Assembly: GCA_009778185.1 (NCBI GenBank)
Contig: WRKG01000292.1
Span: forward strand, 1-32,238
DNA length: 32,238 nt
Source of the DNA: Bacillota bacterium
GTDB lineage: Bacteria; Bacillota; Clostridia; Lachnospirales; WQUN01
Direction of reading: 5' to 3'
Both the position numbers and the translations under genes were made by a program. The notes under the pieces were generated by a model. The model had not been told where the DNA came from. It made no database searches and saw only the letters and a program-made list of their open reading frames with translations. Positions 15,575 to 25,437 of this stretch are shown here, piece after piece. Numbering within the stretch: the first letter of the stretch is position 1; every line of letters starts with the position of its first letter.

Positions 15575-18196
15575 TCACGCTTTCGACATCTGCAAGCTAA
15601 AATTATTTTTCATTTCAACAATAAGCACGGCAATTTCATCAAATTCGCTATGCAATAGCATTGACGAAAGCGTTTCAATCGCCTCTTGTACTTCGGTTGG
15701 CCATGAATGTTGCTTAATTGCATCCAATGTAGCTTTCGAACTTTTTTTGTTATAACTTGCCGCTTCATTTTTTAACACATTAAGCTGCTCCAACAAAAAC
15801 TCCCAATCGCAGTCGTCGTCGGATTTTGCGTTTTGTTGCTTGCTTTCTTCTTGTTCGGCTGTTAATGTTTTAAGATGCTCCTGCAAATTTTCAATAAAAT
15901 TGTCAACGTAATCTTGTATAATTGATGTGTTTCCTTTGTTGCCGGCATCTTCTAATACTTGTGCTGTATGAGCCAGTTCTTTTTCGCCAATGTTTGCCAG
16001 CGAGCTTTTTATGCCGTGCACAGCAATGACAAAATTTTGCAAGGCGGATTCTGTCCACTTTTCGCTTAAAACATCTTGTAAAACTTGAATCGTTTTGCTA
16101 ACATCACTGATAAATGCGTTTCTTATACCGTCCGATAAGGTTTTGTCCGCTTTATCGTCGGGCTTGGATTCTTGTTTTAGTAGCCATTCGGCTTTTGCCG
16201 CTTCTATCACATCGTCGGGATATTTACTGCGAATCAATCTTATTAAAACCGTGTTCAAATTTTTCAATTCAATCGGCTTTGACAAAAATCCAGAAAATCC
16301 ATTTGACAAAAATAGTTCCGATTGCCCCAAAATTGTGTTCGCCGTCAACGCAACAATCGGATTAGAATATCCCATCGATTTTATCGTTTTGGCGGTTTCG
16401 ATTCCGTCCATTTCGGGCATCATGTGATCCATAAATATTATATCGTAAATATTGCCTTGCTTTACCTTTTCGACAACTTCAAATCCGCTGGTTGCGGTTT
16501 GTATGTTAAGTCCGTACGAAGACAAAAGTCCGCGAGCAACGTATAAATTGGATTCCTGGTCGTCAACTACTAATACTTTGCCGTACGGCATTGGTTCAAA
16601 TTCAAATCGTTCTTTTTTGTGTAGCTCAAACTCGCCAAATTCGTAGTTGCGAAGATTATATGCGGCTTGTTTACCCAAAACTCGGCTGTCGCTGTTCTTT
16701 TGCGGAATCGTAACATGAAAGAAAGTTCCCTCGCCTTTTTTGCTGTCAACTTTTATTTTGCCGCCCATCAATTTTAGCAACTGGTAAGTTATGTGCATTC
16801 CAAGCCCTGTGCCTTGAACATACTTATTTTCTTTCGAGTTAAATCGGACGTATTCGTTGTTAAATAATGTGTTAAGTTGCTCTTTTGTCATGCCTTGCCC
16901 TGTATCAGTTACGCTAATGCACAGTTGTGCAGTGTCTTCTTCTTCGGATTGCTCCATTTTTAACTCGAGAGCAACTGTGCCTTCGCTGGTGTACTTAAAG
17001 GCGTTCGATAGCAAGTTGTTCAAAATTTGCTTAATACGCAACTCGTCGCCAATAAGAGAAATTGGCAAATTTTCGTCAACATCTAAAACAAATTTTATAT
17101 GACTGCTGTTTTTGTTCATCAAATTAAACTGGACAGTATCCATTATTAGGCTTGCGGTTTCGTACGGTCTATCTTCAATTTCTAGTTTGCCCGCGACAAC
17201 TTTGGAAAGGTCTAATAAATCGTTGATGATTCCCGTTAGCAAAATAGCCGAGCGGTTTATTTGCATAAAAGCCTCTTCAACATCGGGATCAATGTGCATT
17301 TTTTGCAACTGAATATCTGCAATGCCGCGAATTACGCTAACTGGCGTGCGAATTTCGTGGCTCATGCGAGCCAAAAATTGGTTTTTGGCAATATTTTCAT
17401 TGTTGGCTGTTTCCCAATTTTTTGCCTTTACGTAAACTTCTTTTATATCGCGTAAATCTTGCAAATAAGTGCCAGCAACCATTTCGCCGTGATAATTTAT
17501 GGGAATAAGCGACATATTGACCGCAACAGGATTTCCCTCGGAATCTTGGCAAGTGTATTCGAAAGTTGCCGAATCGTTTTCTTTTATAAGTCTGTCCAAA
17601 AAATCTTTTGACGGATTGGTCGGAAAAATATTGTTATAGTTGTGCAAAGCATCTTCTTTGGTTTTGAAATTGAACAGCCGCGCAGCTTCTTTGTTGCAGT
17701 CAACGGCAATGTAATCTCTGCGAACCAAAAAACACGCCATCGGAATAGAATCCAACATAAGGTCAGCGGTTGCGTTGGCTTCACGCATTTGTTCCATAGC
17801 ACGGCGGCGCAAAGTAAGGTCATGTACGCTGCAAACTACAACGTGATCTTCGCCCAAAGTAAACGAGGCACAAGATGTATCTGTGTAAAGCAAAATTCCG
17901 TCCATGCGTTGGTATACAAAGCGGTTTTTAAGCTGTCCGTGCATATTGGAACTATCTAACATTCCGTTAAAAAAATCTTTCGATTGCAGATGGTTTGGTT
18001 GATACGGCGGAAGAATATATTTTAGATACGTGCCGAAATCTTCTTTTGCGTATAAAGCGAAAGTTTTGACGGTTTCCTGGTTACAGTCGACAAAATTGTG
18101 TTCGCTGTCAAAAAGCATAACGGGAATAGGAATAGTGTCAATAACAAGGCGTAATTGTTCGATAGCTTTCATTTTGTTAGATAATTTAGAAATCAT
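15575..18196 (-). CDS. Hybrid sensor histidine kinase: PAS-PAS-HisKA-HATPase-REC-Hpt
   Basis: FLARMSHEIRTPVSVIRG (H box), GQGMTKEQ, GTGLGMHITYQLL, REC KVLVVDDQESN...FMDHMMPEMDG, Hpt HGIKSSLANIG. Confidence 0.93.
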   Translation of the reverse strand: MISKLSNKMKAIEQLRLVIDTIPIPVMLFDSEHNFVDCNQETVKTFALYAKEDFGTYLKYILPPYQPNHLQSKDFFNGMLDSSNMHGQLKNRFVYQRMDGILLYTDTSCASFTLGEDHVVVCSVHDLTLRRRAMEQMREANATADLMLDSIPMACFLVRRDYIAVDCNKEAARLFNFKTKEDALHNYNNIFPTNPSKDFLDRLIKENDSATFEYTCQDSEGNPVAVNMSLIPINYHGEMVAGTYLQDLRDIKEVYVKAKNWETANNENIAKNQFLARMSHEIRTPVSVIRGIADIQLQKMHIDPDVEEAFMQINRSAILLTGIINDLLDLSKVVAGKLEIEDRPYETASLIMDTVQFNLMNKNSSHIKFVLDVDENLPISLIGDELRIKQILNNLLSNAFKYTSEGTVALELKMEQSEEEDTAQLCISVTDTGQGMTKEQLNTLFNNEYVRFNSKENKYVQGTGLGMHITYQLLKLMGGKIKVDSKKGEGTFFHVTIPQKNSDSRVLGKQAAYNLRNYEFGEFELHKKERFEFEPMPYGKVLVVDDQESNLYVARGLLSSYGLNIQTATSGFEVVEKVKQGNIYDIIFMDHMMPEMDGIETAKTIKSMGYSNPIVALTANTILGQSELFLSNGFSGFLSKPIELKNLNTVLIRLIRSKYPDDVIEAAKAEWLLKQESKPDDKADKTLSDGIRNAFISDVSKTIQVLQDVLSEKWTESALQNFVIAVHGIKSSLANIGEKELAHTAQVLEDAGNKGNTSIIQDYVDNFIENLQEHLKTLTAEQEESKQQNAKSDDDCDWEFLLEQLNVLKNEAASYNKKSSKATLDAIKQHSWPTEVQEAIETLSSMLLHSEFDEIAVLIVEMKNNFSLQMSKA

Positions 18197-18200
18197 GTAA

Positions 18201-19256
18201 TCAGCTCCTTATCTGGAAATAATGCCCTTTTTGCGGTTGTGCCTTATGTAGTTCGTCAAATTTTGCTTGTATGTTGTAAAAAGTTTTTACAATAAGGGGA
18301 TCGAACCGTTTGCCGGATTCGCTCATAATAATGTCAACGGCTGCTTCGTGAGTAAAAGCCTCTTTGTAAGGGCGTTCGGTAACAAGTGCATCGTAAACAT
18401 CGGCGATTGCCATAAGTCGCCCATGAATTGGGATATTTTCGCCTTTTAGCCCGTGCGGATAACCCGAGCCATCCCAATTTTCGTGGTGAAACTCTGCAAA
18501 AAGTTTCGCCGTTTTAAGAAACATATCTTCGCCAGTACGTTCGATAACTTTATCGATTATGTTAGCACCCATAATAACGTGGGTTTTCATAATATCGTAT
18601 TCACTTTCGGTAAGTTTATCGGGCTTGTTTAATATTGTATCAGATACGTTAATTTTGCCAATATCGTGCAACATTGCACACGGCGGAACAACTTCCATAT
18701 CCCACAAAATAAGTTCGTCATAATAAATTTTTTGTGCAATCATTTCGTAAACCAAAAGTTTTATGTATTCGACAGTGCGTTCGATATGTCCACCAGTATT
18801 TTCGTCCCTATTTTCGACTAAATCGGACAAAACAAAAATAAGGCTGTGATAAGCACGTTCAAGTTGGGCAGTACGTTCACGTATAAGCCCATTCAAATTT
18901 AGATGCAGCTGCACTCTGTTTAGTAGCACCGCATCGGAAAACGGTTTGTTTATGAAATCGACTGCACCTAGCTTAAAGCCCTGCGTTTCGACATCAGTGT
19001 CATTAGTAGCGGTTAAAAATATTACAGGAATACTTTGGTATTCTTTTCGGCTTTTCAGCTTTTCCATTGCCTCAAAACCGTCCATTTCTGGCATTCTTAT
19101 ATCTAAAAGAATCAAATCGGGTGTAATTTTTTCTATTAACTTAAACATGGATGCGCCTGACGATAGCGTTATAACGTTGTAATGTTCGCCCAAAGCATCT
19201 TCAATTTTAATTAGGTTTGTGTCGTTGTCGTCAACCGAAAAAATAGTTTTTACCAT
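18201..19256 (-). CDS. Response regulator with HD-GYP domain (RpfG-like)
   Basis: REC LLDIRMPEMDGFEAM; LHDIGKINVSD...HHENWDGSGYPHGLKGENIPIHGRLMAIADVYDAL...; 4 nt from the kinase gene. Confidence 0.93.
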   Translation of the reverse strand: MVKTIFSVDDNDTNLIKIEDALGEHYNVITLSSGASMFKLIEKITPDLILLDIRMPEMDGFEAMEKLKSRKEYQSIPVIFLTATNDTDVETQGFKLGAVDFINKPFSDAVLLNRVQLHLNLNGLIRERTAQLERAYHSLIFVLSDLVENRDENTGGHIERTVEYIKLLVYEMIAQKIYYDELILWDMEVVPPCAMLHDIGKINVSDTILNKPDKLTESEYDIMKTHVIMGANIIDKVIERTGEDMFLKTAKLFAEFHHENWDGSGYPHGLKGENIPIHGRLMAIADVYDALVTERPYKEAFTHEAAVDIIMSESGKRFDPLIVKTFYNIQAKFDELHKAQPQKGHYFQIRS

Positions 19257-19490
19257 GCGCTATGTCCTCCTTTGCTAAAATCCAAAAAAATATTTCACAA
19301 TATTATATCTCTGATTAAAATATAACATAAAACTTTGAAGTTTACAATAACTTATTTTTATTATAAAAAAATAAGTTGGATTATGTTGTTTTTTTTACGA
19401 AAAATTTTAGTTTGGGGTTAATTTTTTTGATTGCAATGTTGAAGTTTGTTATAATGTACAAATACTTTTTAATTGCAACGTTATTGAAAT

Positions 19491-19552
19491 GCGGGCGGAT
19501 AATATCCGCCCCTACAAATCGCCAAACCGTAGGGGCGGATATTATCCGCCCG
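19491..19552. repeat. Pair of inverted extragenic palindromes
   Basis: gcgggcggataatatccgcccctac (19491-19515) and gtaggggcggatattatccgcccg (19529-19552) separated by 13 nt. Confidence 0.88.
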
Positions 19553-19686
19553 TTTATCCCAAATTCGCAAATTTTTTGCAACCCAATTTTATATTACAAT
19601 TTTATATTGCAATATAAATGTAATATCTGTTTGTAAAAATTTGTGGTATAATTAACCATAACGTCAAAGTAGCAAAAGGAGAACCC

Positions 19687-20568
19687 ATGAACAGCAATAA
19701 AGCTGAACCAACAAGCCCTCAATTAGCCAACCATCTAAAATACGTTGACGAATGGATAAAAATTGGCTTAATAAATCCAGCGGACAATATTTTACTTGAA
19801 ACAGAAAAAGGCATAACAGGAGCAATTTGCTTTTGCGAGCAATCGCCGACAACGTTACGAATACTAAATTTTACACTGGACAAAATTACGTTTAACAGTT
19901 ACAAACTAATTTTGACCGCAATAAACCAAGCAAAACGTCCACAAACGCAAAAAATTATTTACAATCTTTACAGCGACGAACCCAATTATTCTGCCGTGTT
20001 AAAAATGTTTAATAGGGCAAACTTTGAAATTGCTCAACAAAAACACCGTTATACCTACAATGCAAAAAAAATATTGACAACTTCCAATAATAGCAATATG
20101 ATATTTAAGAACGTATTAGAAACTGGCGAAAAATTATTTATCGAAGCCGTACGAAAAGTTACGCAAAATACGCTAGACAAAATTATGCTAGAAGATGCCC
20201 AAATTATGGGCGAACAAGCCGCCGCCGAAGATTATGTGCAACAAATGAAGAAAATCTCGTATAAGCCGAGTTGGTGGCGTTTAGCTTATGTAAACGATAT
20301 TTTGGTGGGTTTAATTTTACCGCAAGCCTTTAACGCAACCGAAGGCGTTATAAATTATATTGGCGTTTTTCCTGAACATCGCGGAAAAGGCTACGTTTTG
20401 CCTATTGCTGTAGAAGGCACAAACATTTTGCTAAAAAACGGCATAACGCAAATTTACGCCGACCTAGATACCGCAAACACGCCGCTCGCCAATGCTTTAA
20501 CCAAACTTGGCTACTTTCGCCAGCTAGATGAATCCGTCTTGATAAATAAAATAAATAAAAATTTATAA
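19687..20568 (+). CDS. GNAT-family N-acetyltransferase
   Basis: C-terminal INYIGVFPEHRGKGYVLPIAVEGTNILLKNG...ANTPLANALTKLGY, typical GNAT acetyl-CoA loop; aaggag RBS. Confidence 0.82.
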   Translation: MNSNKAEPTSPQLANHLKYVDEWIKIGLINPADNILLETEKGITGAICFCEQSPTTLRILNFTLDKITFNSYKLILTAINQAKRPQTQKIIYNLYSDEPNYSAVLKMFNRANFEIAQQKHRYTYNAKKILTTSNNSNMIFKNVLETGEKLFIEAVRKVTQNTLDKIMLEDAQIMGEQAAAEDYVQQMKKISYKPSWWRLAYVNDILVGLILPQAFNATEGVINYIGVFPEHRGKGYVLPIAVEGTNILLKNGITQIYADLDTANTPLANALTKLGYFRQLDESVLINKINKNL

Positions 20569-20638
20569 CTTTACTTTTAGCAATTTTTATGTTGAAATAA
20601 ATTTATGCACTTAATTAAGATAAACAAGGGGAAAAAAT

Positions 20639-21760
20639 ATGCGCATCATAGACCTAAGAAGCGATACAGTTACTCGCCCCACTAACGAAATGCGTCAAGC
20701 CATGTCATTTGCAGAGGTTGGCGATGATGTATATGGGGATGACCCAACAGTTATTAAACTAGAAGAACTTTCCGCTACATTGCTCCAAAAGGAGGCGGCG
20801 CTTTTTGTGCCAAGCGGTACTTTTGGCAACCAATTAGCCCTGCTTACTCATTGTCAATCTGGCAACGAGGTTATTTTGGACGATGCTTGCCATATTGTGC
20901 AGCACGAAGCGGGCGGTGCGGCTCGTTTGGCGGGCGTTCAACTGCGAACCTTTTCGCACGAACTATTTGATAAATCAAACAAGTCAACCGAAAAAGAAAA
21001 CCGCATAATAAAGCAGTTAAAACTTAATTCTACCGAAAACGCCGATATTGCCGCAATAGAAAGCCGTATTCGCAAAATTAACGATATTCATTATCCCAAA
21101 ACGGGACTTATTTGTTTAGAAAATGCTCATTCTAACGGGTGCGTTTTGCCGTTATCTTACATGGACGATATTGTTTTATTGGCAAAAAAATATAATATTC
21201 CCATTCATTTGGACGGCGCGCGCATTTTTAACGCTGCCGAGTATCTAAAAAAGCCAGCTTACGAAATTGCCGCCCGCGCGGATTCGGTTATGTTTTGCTT
21301 GTCAAAAGGACTTTGCTCGCCAATCGGCTCGGTTTTGGTTGGCAAGCAAGATTTTATCGATTTGGCTCGCAAAAATCGCAAAATTATGGGCGGCGGCTTG
21401 CGACAAGTGGGAATGCTTGCGGCTGCTGGGATTATCTCGTTGCAAAAAATGACGAAACGGCTTAATCAAGATCACAAAAACGCCAAACTTATGGGAAAAT
21501 GGTTGGCAAAACAAAATGGTATTCAAGTTAATCAAAAAAATATACATATAAATATGGTGTTTTGCGACATAAAACTAGATTATCCCATTACACCAGATAT
21601 TTTTGTTAATCGTCTGCAACAGGCGGGAATTTTGATAAATCCACCAGAAAACCCTATGTCAACTGAGTTTCGTTTTGTTACCCATAACGACATAAAAGAA
21701 TCTGACATAAAATATTTTACCAGCAAAGTCTCTGAAATTTTAACAAAAGATTTTTGGTAA
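20639..21760 (+). CDS. ltaE: Low-specificity L-threonine aldolase (PLP-dependent)
   Basis: MRIIDLRSDTVTRPTNEMRQAM, GDDVYGDDPTV, FVPSGTFGNQLAL, HLDGARIFNAA, FCLSKGLCSPIGSVLVG. Confidence 0.9.
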   Translation: MRIIDLRSDTVTRPTNEMRQAMSFAEVGDDVYGDDPTVIKLEELSATLLQKEAALFVPSGTFGNQLALLTHCQSGNEVILDDACHIVQHEAGGAARLAGVQLRTFSHELFDKSNKSTEKENRIIKQLKLNSTENADIAAIESRIRKINDIHYPKTGLICLENAHSNGCVLPLSYMDDIVLLAKKYNIPIHLDGARIFNAAEYLKKPAYEIAARADSVMFCLSKGLCSPIGSVLVGKQDFIDLARKNRKIMGGGLRQVGMLAAAGIISLQKMTKRLNQDHKNAKLMGKWLAKQNGIQVNQKNIHINMVFCDIKLDYPITPDIFVNRLQQAGILINPPENPMSTEFRFVTHNDIKESDIKYFTSKVSEILTKDFW

Positions 21761-21823
21761 TTTTTAGGGTTGTAAAAATTTTTTGGTGGATATTATTTGA
21801 TTGGTGGATATAAATGTTGGAAT

Positions 21824-21883
21824 ATTCGGATTGGGAAGATTCGGATTGGGAAAATTCGGATTGGAAAGATTTGAATTGGGAAA
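21824..21883. repeat. 15-bp tandem minisatellite, 4 units
   Basis: attcggattgggaag / attcggattgggaaa / attcggattggaaag / atttgaattgggaaa. Confidence 0.9.
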
Positions 21884-21884
21884 A

Positions 21885-21909
21885 TGCGGGCGGATATTAC
21901 CCGCCCGCA
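21885..21909. repeat. Extragenic palindrome tgcgggcggatattacccgcccgca
   Basis: Same core directly adjoining the 15-bp minisatellite. Confidence 0.8.
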
Positions 21910-21974
21910 TTTCAACATTTATCGCATTATTCGCATTTGCAAAATAAATATTTTGCACAACGAAAGGAGAACTT

Positions 21975-24359
21975 ATGAAAGGAAACTCAACACAACTAGT
22001 ATTAGTGGCTGTTTTGGTGCTAATAATTGCGGTTGTCATTATATTTATGAACAACCCAACGGAGGAACAAGCGGTTGCTACAGCAGAAACTCCGCAAAAC
22101 AATGTTGACGAAACGGCTGAAACATCTGAATCCGTTGAACTTGACGAACAAGACGAAACAGCCGAAATAGTGGAAATATCCGCCAACCAAGAGCAAGCCA
22201 TTTTGCACGTAACGCAACGTACAGCCGATTGGCACACAATAGACATTCGCCGCGGAGATTTAGCCGTTGGCGACGAAATAACAATTTTGGGACGCACTGG
22301 CGGAAATGTTGGCACAGCCGAAACGGCGTATATGTTGCTTGGCGGGGGCAATTCTCCGTGGAACTGGATAACGTCAACCGAAATAAACAGGGCAAATCAA
22401 CCATTTTCGTTGCACATGGTGCTTGAAGAAAATCACATAACCGAATCGCAATTTGAAAATATCCGTCTGCAAAGCAACGCCGCCGCCGCAGATATGCCTT
22501 TTTTTGTGGACGATATTATCATAACTCGCGGCAACGAAACGTTGTATTCCTTGGCGGACGACATTTATATACAGGGCAACATTAGCACCATTGCAACTCT
22601 TATGGGACATCCATTTTTGGCGGTCAGTGGTAATCCGACAATTTTTGTTGTGCCGCATAACACAGCTTTTGGCGGAATTTTGAACGAGGAGGGCGAACTT
22701 ATGGCAACTGGAGATTTACAAAATGTTTTACTGCTAGATTTTGAATCGGACACGATAGATGCCGATATGATAACAGCTGGCGGACAAGTGCAAGCCCAGC
22801 GATGGTTATTGGACGATGGCAACCACGTTTTTCGCATAGAAAATGTAACAGGCAATTTTAACAGTGGCGATGGCAATTTTATAACAATAACGCCAGAAAC
22901 GCCTTTACCAGTGGGTTCTACAATCGAGGTTTCGTGGGATGTTTTTGTTCCAAGTGCGGAAAATCCCAATGTTACAACCCTTGTTGGTCCTGGAATCAAC
23001 ATAAACGGGCAATTTGGCTCGGAGTCGCATCAACCGACAAACAACACGCCGCAACCTGGCGATTTGGCACGAAATATCCCAATGGACGAATGGGTCAACA
23101 CAACTGTAGAATTTACCAACGGAATTGCTGTCGGCGATGTAAATTTTCTTATTTTCCGATTTAGGGTAAACGACGATCAACAACAGCCAACCGTGCATTA
23201 TATTGATAATATCAGTATTTCTACGCGCGGCGCGGTAGATGTTTATGTTCCCAATTTTGACCTTTCGTTGCCGTCGCTTGCTTTGCTGTTTGAAGATTAT
23301 TTTTTGGTGGGCAATACGTGGAGCAATCCCATACAAATGAACCTTGGCAACACGGAAGAGGGTTTTGTCCACCATTTTAATGCCGTTACGGCAGAAAATC
23401 ATCACAAACCCAGTTTTATTGCGGCGGCTGGACCTGATCCCGCAACGTGGAATTTTACCATTCAAGACGAAATTGTGGATTTTGCCGAGGCAAACGGAAT
23501 CGCAATGATAGGTCATACGCTAGTTTGGCACGCACAATCTCCAATGTGGTTGACAACGCAAGCCAACAGCACCGAGCCATTGACACGCGCACAAGCCATG
23601 GCAAATTTGGAGCTATACATTAGCACAGTTGCAGGACGTTACGCTGGACGCATTCATTCTTGGGATGTTTTGAACGAGGCAATAGCAAGCAGTGTCAACA
23701 GCTTTTCGGGAGATTGGCGAAATCATATTCGACAAAATATTGATGTAGCCAACGGCGAACAGCAATGGTATGCGGCATTCGCAAACGGTGCGGATGAATC
23801 CGTTGGCGAAAGCGGCGAAGATTTCATATTTTACGCATTTTATTTTGCACGGCAAGCGGATCCCGATGCAATTTTATTTTACAACGATTACAACGAGGAG
23901 CAGCCTGGCAAACGTGATGCAATCGCCCAAATGGTGGAGCAGATAAACGAACGGTGGCAACAACACGCCAATTATGACGGACGGCTACTGATTGAGGGAA
24001 TCGGCTTGCAATCGCATTATCATCTTGATCAATGGGCGACCAACTTTAACAATATTCGTCCCACAATAGAGCGGTTTATTGAAACAGGCGCAATTTTGGC
24101 AATCACAGAACTGGACATTACAATCGGAACGCAAAGCAATCCGTCCATTCCATTAACCGCCGCCCAAGAGTTGCGACAAGCGGAATATTTTCGCCGAGTT
24201 TTTAGCTATTATTTAGAATTTGCCGAACATATCGACAGAGTAACAATTTGGGGCAAAGCGGACAATCAAAGTTGGCGTGCATGGGGTTCTCCTCTGATGT
24301 TTAATAATTATTTATCGGCAAAAGAGGCGTTTCATGCTGTTGTGGAGTTGGTGGAATAA
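21975..24359 (+). CDS. GH10 endo-1,4-beta-xylanase with N-terminal membrane anchor and two CBM-like modules
   Basis: N-terminal hydrophobic segment; GHTLVWHAQSPMW, SWDVLNEA (acid/base), ITELDI (nucleophile); upstream beta-rich modules of CBM4/9/22-like appearance. Confidence 0.88.
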   Translation: MKGNSTQLVLVAVLVLIIAVVIIFMNNPTEEQAVATAETPQNNVDETAETSESVELDEQDETAEIVEISANQEQAILHVTQRTADWHTIDIRRGDLAVGDEITILGRTGGNVGTAETAYMLLGGGNSPWNWITSTEINRANQPFSLHMVLEENHITESQFENIRLQSNAAAADMPFFVDDIIITRGNETLYSLADDIYIQGNISTIATLMGHPFLAVSGNPTIFVVPHNTAFGGILNEEGELMATGDLQNVLLLDFESDTIDADMITAGGQVQAQRWLLDDGNHVFRIENVTGNFNSGDGNFITITPETPLPVGSTIEVSWDVFVPSAENPNVTTLVGPGININGQFGSESHQPTNNTPQPGDLARNIPMDEWVNTTVEFTNGIAVGDVNFLIFRFRVNDDQQQPTVHYIDNISISTRGAVDVYVPNFDLSLPSLALLFEDYFLVGNTWSNPIQMNLGNTEEGFVHHFNAVTAENHHKPSFIAAAGPDPATWNFTIQDEIVDFAEANGIAMIGHTLVWHAQSPMWLTTQANSTEPLTRAQAMANLELYISTVAGRYAGRIHSWDVLNEAIASSVNSFSGDWRNHIRQNIDVANGEQQWYAAFANGADESVGESGEDFIFYAFYFARQADPDAILFYNDYNEEQPGKRDAIAQMVEQINERWQQHANYDGRLLIEGIGLQSHYHLDQWATNFNNIRPTIERFIETGAILAITELDITIGTQSNPSIPLTAAQELRQAEYFRRVFSYYLEFAEHIDRVTIWGKADNQSWRAWGSPLMFNNYLSAKEAFHAVVELVE

Positions 24360-24520
24360 TGGCAATGGTGGATTGGGATAAACAACTTAAGAAATCTGAT
24401 GTTGAGCCTACTTACACAGATGAGGAAATATTGGAAATTTGCAAGAAAAATTTGATAAAATATGCAGATGTATTTCGGCGGTTAGAGGAGTTGGACAACG
24501 GTGGACAAACCTTCGATTGA
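24359..24520 (+). CDS. 53-aa putative antitoxin upstream of Doc-like ORF
   Basis: MAMVDWDKQLKKSDVEPTYTDEEILEICKKNLIKYADVFRRLEELDNGGQTFD, translated by hand; ATG overlaps the xylanase stop (taATG) and the 3' end overlaps the next ORF. Confidence 0.55.
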   Translation: MAMVDWDKQLKKSDVEPTYTDEEILEICKKNLIKYADVFRRLEELDNGGQTFD

Positions 24521-24869
24521 AAAAATATGCAAAATTAACCGCTTGATTTTGAGACGTAAAAACACATTGCGAGATGTGAATTTGTTGGATTCTTGTATTA
24601 GCTCTGCTTTCCAATCTTACGGCGGAACGGATTTTTATGCAACCGATTTTGAAAAAATCTGTCGCATTTCCTATGGAATCGTCAAAAACCACGCTTTCAT
24701 TGACGGAAACAAACGTACTTCGTTGGCTTTTTTGACTACATTTTTAGAAATATATGATTTTCCGCCACTAAAATGTACGTTGCTTATAGAGCCTGTAATA
24801 CTTATGACGGCACAAAGCCTTATATCTTTTGAGGATTTTTGCCTAATGGTTAAAGATTTATTGGAATAG
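24501..24869 (+). CDS. Fic/Doc-family protein (death-on-curing-like toxin)
   Basis: ISYGIVKNHAFIDGNKRTSLAFLTTFLEI matches HxFxDxNKR Doc/Fic motif; GTG start. Confidence 0.85.
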   Translation: MDKPSIEKICKINRLILRRKNTLRDVNLLDSCISSAFQSYGGTDFYATDFEKICRISYGIVKNHAFIDGNKRTSLAFLTTFLEIYDFPPLKCTLLIEPVILMTAQSLISFEDFCLMVKDLLE

Positions 24870-24889
24870 CCACTCGAAAGGAGAACTCA

Positions 24890-25426
24890 ATGAACCTAAC
24901 TTTTGCCGATTTTGCAACAAAAATGTCAACAATGCCACGGCACGGCGATATTGTTTCGGGCTTTTCGCTTGGCTTGGAGGATAAATGGCGAACCTTTTAC
25001 AAAAAAGGTCGACTTGTTTTCAACCAAGAAAACCTCAATCTTGCATATACTGGCTCGCTGGCGGACGGCTTTCGCTTGCTAGATGCCACGCAAAATTTTA
25101 CCGAGGAATTTTTGGACGAATGCTCTTGCGTTATGCCAGATGTTATGATTTTTATGCACAATAATCTAAAACGCTACCGTAGCAAAACGCTAGGTTATCC
25201 CGATTTAGTAGTAGAAGTTTGGTCAGATAGCAACAACTCCACCGAAAAAGACTTCAAAACTCTGCTGTACAGCACGGGCAAAAACACCGAACATTGGTAT
25301 TTAACGCAACATTCCAACATAATCGAATGCTGGCACGAAACCACAAAATTGTCAACACAATCTTTGCAAAATATATTAGTAACGCAAAGCGGCATATCGT
25401 TTGATTTGCGGCATTTGGCAATATAA
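24890..25426 (+). CDS. Uma2-like putative restriction endonuclease-fold protein
   Basis: PDVMIF...LGYPDLVVEVWSDSNNSTEKDFKTLLYSTGKNTEHWYL, pattern of Uma2 (DUF820) proteins; gaaaggag RBS. Confidence 0.78.
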   Translation: MNLTFADFATKMSTMPRHGDIVSGFSLGLEDKWRTFYKKGRLVFNQENLNLAYTGSLADGFRLLDATQNFTEEFLDECSCVMPDVMIFMHNNLKRYRSKTLGYPDLVVEVWSDSNNSTEKDFKTLLYSTGKNTEHWYLTQHSNIIECWHETTKLSTQSLQNILVTQSGISFDLRHLAI

Positions 25427-25437
25427 AGGAGGATACC

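Noticed and set aside
21764-22351. 195-aa minus-strand ORF with SNPNLPNPN-type repeats
   Set aside because: It runs antisense through the xylanase 5' end and the 15-bp minisatellite; the repeats are just the DNA array read backwards, with no RBS or family signal.
22905-23516. 203-aa minus-strand ORF inside the xylanase gene
   Set aside because: Antisense to intact GH10/CBM coding sequence; no supporting RBS or homology pattern.
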